Shown: positions 1 to 14,576 of the stretch, piece by piece
How positions within the stretch are numbered: position 1 is the first letter of the stretch
Layout of the letters: every line of letters begins with the position of its first letter
The notes under the pieces: generated by a model
The model's input: the letters and a program-made list of their open reading frames with translations, nothing else
Databases searched by the model: none
Told to the model about the DNA's origin: nothing
Program-made: the position numbers and the translations under genes
DNA from: Euwallacea fornicatus
Taxonomy: Eukaryota > Arthropoda > Insecta > Coleoptera > Curculionidae
Reading direction: 5' to 3'
Assembly: GCF_040115645.1 (NCBI RefSeq)
Contig: NW_027096097.1
Coordinates: forward strand, 1 to 64,000
DNA: 64,000 bases

Positions 1-2620
1 TAATTTGAACAAAATTACTCGTAGCCTTGTGAAATAACGTCAAAGCATAGCTAACGGTCAATTTCCGACGAAAGTCGCCGATTTCACGGAATTGGCGATT
101 TTTGAAACTCAGGATTGATCGAAATGATGGAAATAGCCCCTAAATTGTACGATTAACAGGATTTTGGACAAAAACTGACTGTTCTAGGACAGCCGAATTG
201 GCAATTTGTCGTTTATGGCCCCCATTAGGCTTATTTTGCTAAAAGACACGATTTGAACAAAATTACTCGTAGCCTTGTTGAAATAACGTCAAAGCATAGC
301 TAACGGTCAATTTCCGACGAAAGTCGCCGATTTCACGGAATTGGCGATTTTGAAACTCAGGATTGATCGAAATGAAGGAAATAGCCTTAAATCGTGCGAT
401 TTGCAGGATTTGGACAAAAACTGACTGTTCTAGACAGCCGAATAGGCAATTTGTCGTTTATGGCCCCATTAGGCTTATTTTGCTAAAAGGAGACGATTTG
501 AACAAAATTGCTCGTAGCCGTTGTTGAAATAACGTCAAAGCATGGTTAAAGGTCAATTCCGACGAAACTCGCCGATTTCACGGAATTGACGATTTTGAAA
601 CTCAGGATTGATCGAAATGATGGAAATAGCCCTAAATCGTGCGATTTACAGGATTTGGACAAAAACTGACTGTTCTAGGACAGCCGAATTGGCAATTTGT
701 CGTTTATGGCCCCATTAAGCTTATTTTGCTAAAAGGAAACAATTTGAACAAAATTGCTCGTAGCGTTGTTGAAATAACGTCAAAGCATGGCTAACGGTCA
801 ATTTCCGACGAAACTCGCCGATTTCACGGAATTGGCGATTTTGAAACTCAGGATTGATCGAAATGATGGAAATAGCCCTAAATTGTACGATTTACACGAT
901 TTGGACAAAAACTGACTGTTCTAGGACAGCCGAATTGGCAATTTGTCGTTTATGGCCCCATTAGGCTTATTTTGCTAAAAGGAGACGATTTGAACTAAAT
1001 TGCTCGTAGCGTTGTTGAAATAACGTCAAAGCATGGTTAATAGTCAATTTCCGACGAAACTCGCCGATTTCACGGAATTGGCGATTTTGAAACTCAGGAT
1101 TGATCGAAATGATGGAAATAGCCCTAAATCGTGCGATTAACAGGATTTGGAAAAAAACTGACTGTTCTAGGACAGCCGAATTGGCAATTTGTCGTTTATG
1201 GCCCCATTAGGCTTATTTTGCTAAAAGGAGACGATTTGAACTAAATTGCTCGTAGCGTTGTTGAAATAACGTCAAAGCATGGCTAACGGTCAATTTCCGA
1301 CGAAACTCGCCGATTTCACGGAATTGGCGATTTTGAAACTCAGGATTGATCGAAATGATGGAAATAGCCCTAAATTGTACGATTTACACGATTTGGACAA
1401 AAACTGACTGTTCTAGGACAGCCGAATTGGCAATTTGTCGTTTATGGCCCCATTAGGCTTATTTTGCTAAAAGGAAACAATTTGAACAAAATTATTCGTA
1501 GCCTTGTTGAAATAACGTCAAAGCATGGTTAAAGGTCAATTTCCGACGAAACTCGCCGATTTCACGGAATTGGCGATTTTGAAACTCAGGATTGATCGAA
1601 ATGATGGAAATAGCCCTAAATTGTACGATTTACACGATTTGGACAAAAACTGACTGTTCTAGGACAGCCGAATTGGCAATTTGTCGTTTATGGCCGCATT
1701 AGGCTTATTTTGCTAAAAGGAGACGATTTGAACAAAATTGCTAGTAGCGTTGTTGAAATAACGTCAAAGCATGGTTAAAGGTCAATTTCCGACGAAACTC
1801 GCCGATTTCACGGAATTGGCGATTTTGAAACTCAGGATTGATCGAAATGATGGAAATAGCCCTAAATCGTGCGATTTACAGGATTTGGACAAAAACTGAC
1901 TGTTCTAGGACAGCCGAATTGGCAATTTGTCGTTTATGGCCCCATTAAGCTTATTTTGCTAAAAGGAGACGATTTGAACTAAATTGCTCGTAGCGTTGTT
2001 GAAATAACGTCAAAGCATGGTTAAAGGTCAATTTCCGACGATACTCGCCGATTTCACGGATGTGACGATTTTGAAACTCAGGATTGATCGAAATGATGGA
2101 AATAGCCTTAAATCGTGCGATTTACAGGATTTGGACAAAAACTGACTGTTCTAGGACAGCCGAATTGGCAATTTGTCATTTATGGCCCCATTAGGCTTAT
2201 TTTGCTAAAAGGAGACGATTTGAACAAAATTGCTAGTAGCGTTGTTGAAATAACGTCAAAGCATGGTTAAAGGTCAATTTCCGACGAAACTCGCCGATTT
2301 CACGGAATTGGCGATTTTGAAACTCAGGATTGATCGAAATGATGGAAATAGCCCTAAATCGTGCGATTTACAGGATTTTAGACAAAAACTGACTGTTCTA
2401 GGACAGCCGAATTGGCGATTTGTCGTTCATGGCCCCATTAGGCTTATTTTGCTAAAAGGACACGATTTGAACTAAATTATTCGTAGCCTTGTTCAAATAA
2501 CGTCAAAGCATGGTTAAAGGTCAATTTCCGACGAAACTCGCCGATTTCACGGAATTGGCGATTTTGAAACTCAGGATTGATCGAAATGATGGAAATAGCC
2601 CTAAATCGTGCGATTTACAG

Positions 2621-5600
2621 GATTTGGACAAAAACTGACTGTTCTAGGACAGCCGAATTGGCAATTTGTCGTTTATGGCCCCATTAAGCTTATTTTGCTA
2701 AAAGGAAACAATTTGAACAAAATTGCTCGTAGCGTTGTTGAAATAACGTCAAAGCATGGCTAACGGTCAATTTCCGACGAAACTCGCCGATTTCACGGAA
2801 TTGGCGATTTTGAAACTCAGGATTGATCGAAATGATGGAAATAGCCCTAAATTGTACGATTAACAGGATTTGGACAAAAACTGACTGTTCTAGGACAGCC
2901 GAATTGGCAATTTGTCGTTTATGGCCCCATTAGGCTTATTTTGCTAAAAGGAGACGATTTGAACAAAATTGCTAGTAGCGTTGTTGAAATAACGTCAAAG
3001 CATGGTTAAAGGTCAATTTCCGACGAAACTCGCCGATTTCGCGGAATTGACGATTTTGAAACTCAGGATTGATCGAAGTGATGGAAATTGCCTTAAATCG
3101 TGCGATTTACAGGATTTGGACAAAAACTGACTGTTCTAGGACAGCCGAATTGGCGATTTGTCGTTCATGGCCCCATTAGGCTTATTTTGCTAAAAGGACA
3201 CGATTTGAACTAAATTATTCGTAGCCTTGTTCAAATAACGTCAAAGCATGGTTAAAGGTCAATTTCCGACGAAACTCGCCGATTTCACGGAATTGGCGAT
3301 TTTGAAACTCAGGATTGATCGAAATGATGGAAATAGCCCTAAATCGTGCGATTTACAGGATTTGGACAAAAACTGACTGTTCTAGGACAGCCGAATTGGC
3401 GATTTGTCGTTCATGGCCCCATTAGGCTTATTTTGCTAAAAGGACACGATTTGAACTAAATTATTCGTAGCCTTGTTCAAATAACGTCAAAGCATGGTTA
3501 AAGGTCAATTTCCGACGAAACTCGCCGATTTCACGGAATTGGCGATTTTGAAACTCAGGATTGATCGAAATGATGGAAATAGCCCTAAATCGTGCGATTT
3601 ACAGGATTTGGACAAAAACTGACTGTTCTAGGACAGCCGAATTGGCAATTTGTCGTTTATGGCCCCATTAAGCTTATTTTGCTAAAAGGAAACAATTTGA
3701 ACAAAATTGCTCGTAGCGTTGTTGAAATAACGTCAAAGCATGGCTAACGGTCAATTTCCGACGAAAGTCGCCGATTTCACGGAATTGGCGATTTTGAAAC
3801 TCAGGATTGATCGAAATGATGGAAATAGCCCTAAATTGTACGATTTACACGATTTGGACAAAAACTGACTGTTCTAGGACAGCCAAATGGGCAATTTGTC
3901 GTTTATGGCCCCATTAGGCTTATTTTGCTAAAAGGAAACAATTTGAACAAAATTATTCGTAGCCTTGTTGAAATAACGTCAAAGCATGGTTAAAGGTCAA
4001 TTTCCGACGAAACTCGCCGATTTCACGGAATTGGCGATTTTGAAACTCAGGATTGATCGAAATGATGGAAATAGCCCTAAATTGTACGATTTACACGATT
4101 TGGACAAAAACTGACTGTTCTAGGACAGCCGAATTGGCAATTTGTCGTTTATGGCCCCATTAGGCTTATTTTGCTAAAAGGAGACGATTTGAACAAAATT
4201 GCTAGTAGCGTTGTTGAAATAACGTCAAAGCATGGTTAAAGGTCAATTTCCGACGAAACTCGCCGATTTCACGGAATTGGCGATTTTGAAACTCAGGATT
4301 GATCGAAATGATGGAAATAGCCCTAAATCGTGCGATTTACAGGACTTGGACAAAAACTGACTGTTCTAGGACAGCCGAATTGGCAATTTGTCGTTTATGG
4401 CCCCATTAAGCTTATTTTGCTAAAAGGAAACAATTTGAACAAAATTGCTCGTAGCGTTGTTGAAATAACGTCAAAGCATGGCTAACGGTCAATTTCCGAC
4501 GAAACTCGCCGATTTCACGGAATTGGCGATTTTGAAACTCAGGATTGATCGAAATGATGGAAATAGCCCTAAATTGTACGATTTACACGATTTGGACAAA
4601 AACTGACTGTCCTAGGACAGCCGAATTGGCAATTTGTCGTTTATGGCCCCATTAGGCTTATTTTGCTAAAAGGAGACGATTTGAACTAAATTGCTCGTAG
4701 CGTTGTTGAAATAACGTCAAAGCATGGTTAATAGTCAATTTCCGACGAAACTCGCCGATTTCACGGAATTGGCGATTTTGAAACTCAGGATTGATCGAAA
4801 TGATGGAAATAGCCCTAAATCGTGCGATTAACAGGATTTGGACAAAAACTGACTGTTCTAGGACAGCCGAATTGGCAATTTGTCGTTTATGGCCCCATTA
4901 GGCTTATTTTGCTAAAAGGAGACGATTTGAACTAAATTGCTCGTAGCGTTGTTGAAATAACGTCAAAGCATGGTTAATAGTCAATTTCCGACGAAACTCG
5001 CCGATTTCACGGAATTGGCGATTTTGAAAACTCAGGATTGATCGAAATGATGGAAATAGCCCTAAATCGTGCGATTAACAGGATTTGGACAAAAACTGAC
5101 TGTTCTAGGACAGCCGAATTGGCAATTTGTCGTTTATGGCCCCATTAGGCTTATTTTGCTAAAAGGAGACGATTTGAACTAAATTGCTCGTAGCGTTGTT
5201 GAAATAACGTCAAAGCATGGCTAACGGTCAATTTCCGACGAAACTCGCCGATTTCACGGAATTGGCGATTTTGAAACTCAGGATTGATCGAAATGATGGA
5301 AATAGCCCTAAATTGTACGATTTACACGATTTGGACAAAAACTGACTGTTCTAGGACAGCCGAATTGGCAATTTGTCGTTTATGGCCCCATTAGGCTTAT
5401 TTTGCTAAAAGGAGACGATTTGAACTAAATTGCTCGTAGCGTTGTTGAAATAACGTCAAAGCATGGTTAATAGTCAATTTCCGACGAAACTCGCCGATTT
5501 CACGGAATTGGCGATTTTGAAACTCAGGATTGATCGAAATGATGGAAATAGCCCTAAATCGTGCGATTTACAGGATTTGGACAAAAACTGACTGTTCTAG

Positions 5601-6889
5601 GACAGCCGAATTGGCGATTTGTCGTTTATGGCCTCATTAGGCTTATTTTGCTAAAAGGATACGATTTGAACTAAATTGCTCGTAGCGTTGTTGAAATAAC
5701 GTCAAAGCATGGCTAACGGTCAATTTCCGACGAAAGTCGCCGATTTCACGGAATTGGCGATTTTGAAACTCAGGATTGATCGAAATGATGGAAATAGCCC
5801 TAAATTGTACGATTTACACGATTTGGACAAAAACTGACTGTTCTAGGACAGCCGAATTGGCAATTTGTCGTTTATGGCCCCATTAGGCATATTTTGCTAA
5901 AAGGAAACAATTTGAACAAAATTATTCGTAGCCTTGTTGAAATAACGTCAAAGCATGGTTAAAGGTCAATTTCCGACGAAACTCGCCGATTTCACGGAAT
6001 TGGCGATTTTGAAACTCAGGATTGATCGAAATGATGGAAATAGCCCTAAATTGTACGATTTACACGATTTGGACAAAAACTGACTGTTCTAGGACAGCCG
6101 AATTGGCAATTTGTCGTTTATGGCCCCATTAGGCTTATTTTGCTAAAAGGAGACGATTTGAACAAAATTGCTAGTAGCGTTGTTGAAATAACGTCAAAGC
6201 ATGGTTAAAGGTCAATTTCCGACGAAACTCGCCGATTTCACGGAATTGGCGATTTTGAAACTCAGGATTGATCGAAATGATGGAAATAGCCCTAAATCGT
6301 GCGATTTACAGGACTTGGACAAAAACTGACTGTTCTAGGACAGCCGAATTGGCAATTTGTCGTTTATGGCCCCATTAGGCTTATTTTGCTAAAAGGAGAC
6401 GATTTGAACTAAATTGCTCGTAGCGTTGTTGAAATAACGTCAAAGCATGGTTAATAGTCAATTTCCGACGAAACTCGCCGATTTCACGGAATTGGCGATT
6501 TTGAAACTCAGGATTGATCGAAATGATGGAAATAGCCCTAAATTGTACGATTTACACGATTTGGACAAAAACTGACTGTTCTAGGACAGCCGAATTGGCA
6601 ATTTGTCGTTTATGGCCCCATTAGGCTTATTTTGCTAAAAGGAGACGATTTGAACTAAATTGCTCGTAGCGTTGTTGAAATAACGTCAAAGCATGGTTAA
6701 TAGTCAATTTCCGACGAAACTCGCCGATTTCACGGAATTGGCGATTTTGAAACTCAGGATTGATCGAAATGATGGAAATAGCCCTAAATCGTGCGATTAA
6801 CAGGATTTGGACAAAAACTGACTGTTCTAGGACAGCCGAATTGGCAATTTGTCGTTTATGGCCCCATTAGGCTTATTTTGCTAAAAGGA
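2621..6889. repeat. Satellite segmental duplication, copy 1
   Basis: This block of about 17 monomers is repeated almost base for base at 7542-11809, an offset of 4921 bp (20 monomers plus one base). Rare variants mark both copies: 'gcggaattgacg' (3041 and 7962), 'agccaaatggg' (3881 and 8802), 'aggacttgg' (4341 and 9262), 'gtcctaggac' (4609 and 9530), 'gcctcattag' (5631 and 10551) and 'aggcatattt'. By eye I found one 1-base indel (extra a near 5028) and one substitution (t at 9321) between the copies. The left limit is fixed by acag versus acac before the block, the right limit by aaggaaac versus aaggagac. Confidence 0.9.
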
Positions 6890-7541
6890 AACAATTTGAA
6901 CAAAATTATTCGTAGCCTTGTTGAAATAACGTCAAAGCATGGTTAAAGGTCAATTTCCGACGAAACTCGCCGATTTCACGGAATTGGCGATTTTGAAACT
7001 CAGGATTGATCGAAATGATGGAAATAGCCCTAAATTGTACGATTTACACGATTTGGACAAAAACTGACTGTTCTAGGACAGCCGAATTGGCAATTTGTCG
7101 TTTATGGCCCCATTAGGCTTATTTTGCTAAAAGGAGACGATTTGAACAAAATTGCTAGTAGCGTTGTTGAAATAACGTCAAAGCATGGTTAAAGGTCAAT
7201 TTCCGACGAAACTCGCCGATTTCACGGAATTGGCGATTTTGAAACTCAGGATTGATCGAAATGATGGAAATAGCCCTAAATCGTGCGATTTACAGGATTT
7301 GGACAAAAACTGACTGTTCTAGGACAGCCGAATTGGCGATTTGTCGTTTATGGCCCCATTAAGCTTATTTTGCTAAAAGGAGACGATTTGAACTAAATTG
7401 CTCGTAGCGTTGTTGAAATAACGTCAAAACATCGTTAAAGGTCAATTTCCGACGAAAGTCGCCGATTTCACGGAATTGGCGATTTTGAAACTCAGGATTG
7501 ATCGAAATGATGGAAATAGCCCTAAATTGTACGATTTACAC

Positions 7542-10500
7542 GATTTGGACAAAAACTGACTGTTCTAGGACAGCCGAATTGGCAATTTGTCGTTTATGGC
7601 CCCATTAAGCTTATTTTGCTAAAAGGAAACAATTTGAACAAAATTGCTCGTAGCGTTGTTGAAATAACGTCAAAGCATGGCTAACGGTCAATTTCCGACG
7701 AAACTCGCCGATTTCACGGAATTGGCGATTTTGAAACTCAGGATTGATCGAAATGATGGAAATAGCCCTAAATTGTACGATTAACAGGATTTGGACAAAA
7801 ACTGACTGTTCTAGGACAGCCGAATTGGCAATTTGTCGTTTATGGCCCCATTAGGCTTATTTTGCTAAAAGGAGACGATTTGAACAAAATTGCTAGTAGC
7901 GTTGTTGAAATAACGTCAAAGCATGGTTAAAGGTCAATTTCCGACGAAACTCGCCGATTTCGCGGAATTGACGATTTTGAAACTCAGGATTGATCGAAGT
8001 GATGGAAATTGCCTTAAATCGTGCGATTTACAGGATTTGGACAAAAACTGACTGTTCTAGGACAGCCGAATTGGCGATTTGTCGTTCATGGCCCCATTAG
8101 GCTTATTTTGCTAAAAGGACACGATTTGAACTAAATTATTCGTAGCCTTGTTCAAATAACGTCAAAGCATGGTTAAAGGTCAATTTCCGACGAAACTCGC
8201 CGATTTCACGGAATTGGCGATTTTGAAACTCAGGATTGATCGAAATGATGGAAATAGCCCTAAATCGTGCGATTTACAGGATTTGGACAAAAACTGACTG
8301 TTCTAGGACAGCCGAATTGGCGATTTGTCGTTCATGGCCCCATTAGGCTTATTTTGCTAAAAGGACACGATTTGAACTAAATTATTCGTAGCCTTGTTCA
8401 AATAACGTCAAAGCATGGTTAAAGGTCAATTTCCGACGAAACTCGCCGATTTCACGGAATTGGCGATTTTGAAACTCAGGATTGATCGAAATGATGGAAA
8501 TAGCCCTAAATCGTGCGATTTACAGGATTTGGACAAAAACTGACTGTTCTAGGACAGCCGAATTGGCAATTTGTCGTTTATGGCCCCATTAAGCTTATTT
8601 TGCTAAAAGGAAACAATTTGAACAAAATTGCTCGTAGCGTTGTTGAAATAACGTCAAAGCATGGCTAACGGTCAATTTCCGACGAAAGTCGCCGATTTCA
8701 CGGAATTGGCGATTTTGAAACTCAGGATTGATCGAAATGATGGAAATAGCCCTAAATTGTACGATTTACACGATTTGGACAAAAACTGACTGTTCTAGGA
8801 CAGCCAAATGGGCAATTTGTCGTTTATGGCCCCATTAGGCTTATTTTGCTAAAAGGAAACAATTTGAACAAAATTATTCGTAGCCTTGTTGAAATAACGT
8901 CAAAGCATGGTTAAAGGTCAATTTCCGACGAAACTCGCCGATTTCACGGAATTGGCGATTTTGAAACTCAGGATTGATCGAAATGATGGAAATAGCCCTA
9001 AATTGTACGATTTACACGATTTGGACAAAAACTGACTGTTCTAGGACAGCCGAATTGGCAATTTGTCGTTTATGGCCCCATTAGGCTTATTTTGCTAAAA
9101 GGAGACGATTTGAACAAAATTGCTAGTAGCGTTGTTGAAATAACGTCAAAGCATGGTTAAAGGTCAATTTCCGACGAAACTCGCCGATTTCACGGAATTG
9201 GCGATTTTGAAACTCAGGATTGATCGAAATGATGGAAATAGCCCTAAATCGTGCGATTTACAGGACTTGGACAAAAACTGACTGTTCTAGGACAGCCGAA
9301 TTGGCAATTTGTCGTTTATGTCCCCATTAAGCTTATTTTGCTAAAAGGAAACAATTTGAACAAAATTGCTCGTAGCGTTGTTGAAATAACGTCAAAGCAT
9401 GGCTAACGGTCAATTTCCGACGAAACTCGCCGATTTCACGGAATTGGCGATTTTGAAACTCAGGATTGATCGAAATGATGGAAATAGCCCTAAATTGTAC
9501 GATTTACACGATTTGGACAAAAACTGACTGTCCTAGGACAGCCGAATTGGCAATTTGTCGTTTATGGCCCCATTAGGCTTATTTTGCTAAAAGGAGACGA
9601 TTTGAACTAAATTGCTCGTAGCGTTGTTGAAATAACGTCAAAGCATGGTTAATAGTCAATTTCCGACGAAACTCGCCGATTTCACGGAATTGGCGATTTT
9701 GAAACTCAGGATTGATCGAAATGATGGAAATAGCCCTAAATCGTGCGATTAACAGGATTTGGACAAAAACTGACTGTTCTAGGACAGCCGAATTGGCAAT
9801 TTGTCGTTTATGGCCCCATTAGGCTTATTTTGCTAAAAGGAGACGATTTGAACTAAATTGCTCGTAGCGTTGTTGAAATAACGTCAAAGCATGGTTAATA
9901 GTCAATTTCCGACGAAACTCGCCGATTTCACGGAATTGGCGATTTTGAAACTCAGGATTGATCGAAATGATGGAAATAGCCCTAAATCGTGCGATTAACA
10001 GGATTTGGACAAAAACTGACTGTTCTAGGACAGCCGAATTGGCAATTTGTCGTTTATGGCCCCATTAGGCTTATTTTGCTAAAAGGAGACGATTTGAACT
10101 AAATTGCTCGTAGCGTTGTTGAAATAACGTCAAAGCATGGCTAACGGTCAATTTCCGACGAAACTCGCCGATTTCACGGAATTGGCGATTTTGAAACTCA
10201 GGATTGATCGAAATGATGGAAATAGCCCTAAATTGTACGATTTACACGATTTGGACAAAAACTGACTGTTCTAGGACAGCCGAATTGGCAATTTGTCGTT
10301 TATGGCCCCATTAGGCTTATTTTGCTAAAAGGAGACGATTTGAACTAAATTGCTCGTAGCGTTGTTGAAATAACGTCAAAGCATGGTTAATAGTCAATTT
10401 CCGACGAAACTCGCCGATTTCACGGAATTGGCGATTTTGAAACTCAGGATTGATCGAAATGATGGAAATAGCCCTAAATCGTGCGATTTACAGGATTTGG

Positions 10501-11809
10501 ACAAAAACTGACTGTTCTAGGACAGCCGAATTGGCGATTTGTCGTTTATGGCCTCATTAGGCTTATTTTGCTAAAAGGATACGATTTGAACTAAATTGCT
10601 CGTAGCGTTGTTGAAATAACGTCAAAGCATGGCTAACGGTCAATTTCCGACGAAAGTCGCCGATTTCACGGAATTGGCGATTTTGAAACTCAGGATTGAT
10701 CGAAATGATGGAAATAGCCCTAAATTGTACGATTTACACGATTTGGACAAAAACTGACTGTTCTAGGACAGCCGAATTGGCAATTTGTCGTTTATGGCCC
10801 CATTAGGCATATTTTGCTAAAAGGAAACAATTTGAACAAAATTATTCGTAGCCTTGTTGAAATAACGTCAAAGCATGGTTAAAGGTCAATTTCCGACGAA
10901 ACTCGCCGATTTCACGGAATTGGCGATTTTGAAACTCAGGATTGATCGAAATGATGGAAATAGCCCTAAATTGTACGATTTACACGATTTGGACAAAAAC
11001 TGACTGTTCTAGGACAGCCGAATTGGCAATTTGTCGTTTATGGCCCCATTAGGCTTATTTTGCTAAAAGGAGACGATTTGAACAAAATTGCTAGTAGCGT
11101 TGTTGAAATAACGTCAAAGCATGGTTAAAGGTCAATTTCCGACGAAACTCGCCGATTTCACGGAATTGGCGATTTTGAAACTCAGGATTGATCGAAATGA
11201 TGGAAATAGCCCTAAATCGTGCGATTTACAGGACTTGGACAAAAACTGACTGTTCTAGGACAGCCGAATTGGCAATTTGTCGTTTATGGCCCCATTAGGC
11301 TTATTTTGCTAAAAGGAGACGATTTGAACTAAATTGCTCGTAGCGTTGTTGAAATAACGTCAAAGCATGGTTAATAGTCAATTTCCGACGAAACTCGCCG
11401 ATTTCACGGAATTGGCGATTTTGAAACTCAGGATTGATCGAAATGATGGAAATAGCCCTAAATTGTACGATTTACACGATTTGGACAAAAACTGACTGTT
11501 CTAGGACAGCCGAATTGGCAATTTGTCGTTTATGGCCCCATTAGGCTTATTTTGCTAAAAGGAGACGATTTGAACTAAATTGCTCGTAGCGTTGTTGAAA
11601 TAACGTCAAAGCATGGTTAATAGTCAATTTCCGACGAAACTCGCCGATTTCACGGAATTGGCGATTTTGAAACTCAGGATTGATCGAAATGATGGAAATA
11701 GCCCTAAATCGTGCGATTAACAGGATTTGGACAAAAACTGACTGTTCTAGGACAGCCGAATTGGCAATTTGTCGTTTATGGCCCCATTAGGCTTATTTTG
11801 CTAAAAGGA
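7542..11809. repeat. Satellite segmental duplication, copy 2
   Basis: Near-identical partner of 2621-6889. The monomers between the two blocks (6890-7541) do not continue the pattern, so this is a discrete duplicated block and not a perfect higher-order repeat through the whole array. Confidence 0.9.
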
Positions 11810-14576
11810 GACGATTTGAACTAAATTGCTCGTAGCGTTGTTGAAATAACGTCAAAGCATGGTTAATAGTCAATTTCCGACGAAACTCGCCGATTTCACG
11901 GAATTGGCGATTTTGAAACTCAGGATTGATCAAAATGATGGAAATAGCCCTAAATTGTACGATTTACACGATTTGGACAAAAACTGACTGTTCTAGGACA
12001 GCCGAATTGGCAATTTGTCGTTTATGGCCCCATTAAGCTCATTTTGCTAAAAGGAAACAATTTGAACAAAATTGCTCGTAGCGTTGTTGAAATATCGTCA
12101 AAGCATGGTTAAAGGTCAATTTCCGACGATACTCGCCGATTTCACGGAATTGGCGATTTTGAAACTCAGGATTGATCGAAATGAAGGAAATAGCCTTAAA
12201 TCGTGCGATTTACAGGATTTGGACAAAAACTGACTGTTCTAGGACAGCCGAATTGGGAATTTGTCGTTTATGGCCCCATTAGGCTTATTTTGCTAAAAGG
12301 AGACGACTTGAACAAAACTACTCGTAGCCTTGTTGAAATAACGTCAAGACATAGTTAAAGGTCAATTTCCGACGAAACTCGCCGATTTCGCGGAATTGAC
12401 GATTTTGAACCTCAGGATTGATCGAAATGATGGAAATAGCCCTAAATTGTACGATTTACACGATTTGGACAAAAACTGACTGTTCTAGGACAGCCGAATT
12501 GGCAATTTGTCGTTTATGGCCCCATTAAGCTCATTTTGCTAAAAGGACACGATTTGAACTAAATTATTCGTATCCTTGTTCAAATAACGTCAAAGCATGG
12601 TTAAAGGTCAATTTCCGACGAAACTCGCCGATTTCACGGAATTGGCGATTTTGAAACTCAGGATTGATCGAAATGATGGAAATAGCCCTAAATCGTGCGA
12701 TTAACAGGATTTGGACAAAAACTGACTGTTCTAGGACAGCCGAATTGGCAATTTGTCGTTTATGGCCCCATTAAGCTTATTTTGCTAAAAGGAGACGATT
12801 TGAACTAAATTGCTCGTAGCGTTGTTGAAATAACGTCAAAGCATGGTTAAAGGTCAATTTCCGACGATACTCGCCGATTTCACGGATGTGACGATTTTGA
12901 AACTCAGGATTGATCGAAATGATGGAAATAGCCTTAAATCGTGCGATTTACAGGATTTGGACAAAAACTGACTGTTCTAGGACAGCCGAATTGGCAATTT
13001 GTCGTTTATGGCCCCATTAGGCTTATTTTGCTAAAAGGAGACGATTTGAACTAAATTGCTCGTAGCGTTGTTGAAATAACGTCAAAGCATGGTTAATAGT
13101 CAATTTCCGACGAAACTCGCCGATTTCACGGAATTGGCGATTTTGAAACTCAGGATTGATCGAAATGATGGAAATAGCCCTAAATCGTGCGATTAACAGG
13201 ATTTGGACAAAAACTGACTGTTCTAGGACAGCCGAATTGGCAATTTGTCGTTTATGGCCCCATTAAGCTTATTTTGCTAAAAGGAGACGATTTGAACAAA
13301 ATTGCTCGTAGCGTTGTTGAAATAACGTCAAAGCATGGCTAACGGTCAATTTCCGACGAAAGTCGCCGATTTCACGGAATTGGCGATTTTGAAACTCAGG
13401 ATTGATCGAAATGATGGAAATTGCCCTAAATCGTGAGATTTACAGGATTTGGACAAAAACTGACTGTTCTAGGACAGCCGAATTGGCAATTTGTCGTTTA
13501 TGGCCCCATTAGGCTTATTTTGCTAAAAGGACACGATTTGAACAAAATTATTCGTAGCCTTGTTGAAATAACGTCAAAGCATGGTTAAAGGTCAATTTCC
13601 GACGAAACTCGCCGATTTCACGGAATTGGCGATTTTGAAACTCAGGATTGATCGAAATGATGGAAATAGCCCTAAATCGTGCTATTTACAGGATTTGGAC
13701 AAAAACTGACTGTTCTAGGACAGCCGAATTGGCAATTTGTCGTTTATGGCCCCATTAAGCTTATTTTGCTAAAAGGAGACGATTTGAACTAAATTGCTCG
13801 TAGCGTTGTTGAAATAACGTCAAAGCATGGTTAAAGGTCAATTTCCGACGATACTCGCCGATTTCACGGATGTGACGATTTTGAAACTCAGGATTGATCG
13901 AAATGATGGAAATAGCCTTAAATCGTGCGATTTACAGGATTTGGACAAAAACTGACTGTTCTAGGACAGCCGAATTGGCAATTTGTCGTTTATGGCCCCA
14001 TTAGGCTTATTTTGCTAAAAGGAGACGATTTGAACTAAATTGCTCGTAGCGTTGTTGAAATAACGTCAAAGCATGGTTAATAGTCAATTTCCGACGAAAC
14101 TCGCCGATTTCACGGAATTGGCGATTTTGAAACTCAGGATTGATCGAAATGATGGAAATAGCCCTAAATCGTGCGATTTACAGGATTTGGACAAAAACTG
14201 ACTGTTCTAGGACAGCCGAATTGGCGATTTGTCGTTTATGGCCCCATTAGGCTTATTTTGCTAAAAGGATACGATTTGAACTAAATTGCTCGTAGCGTTG
14301 TTGAAATAACGTCAAAGCATGGCTAACGGTCAATTTCCGACGAAAGTCGCCGATTTCACGGAATTGGCGATTTTGAAACTCAGGATTGATCGAAATGATG
14401 GAAATAGCCCTAAATCGTACGATTTACACGATTTGGACAAAAACTGACTGTTCTAGGACAGCCGAATTGGCAATTTGTCGTTTATGGCCCCATTAGGCTT
14501 ATTTTGCTAAAAGGAAACAATTTGAACAAAATTATTCGTAGCCTTGTTGAAATAACGTCAAAGCATGGTTAAAGGT

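Noticed and set aside
2263..2475. 70-codon open frame inside the satellite
   Set aside because: It exists only because this monomer has an extra base ('gattttagac' for 'gatttggac'). Other monomers have a stop in the same frame and the sequence is pure satellite.
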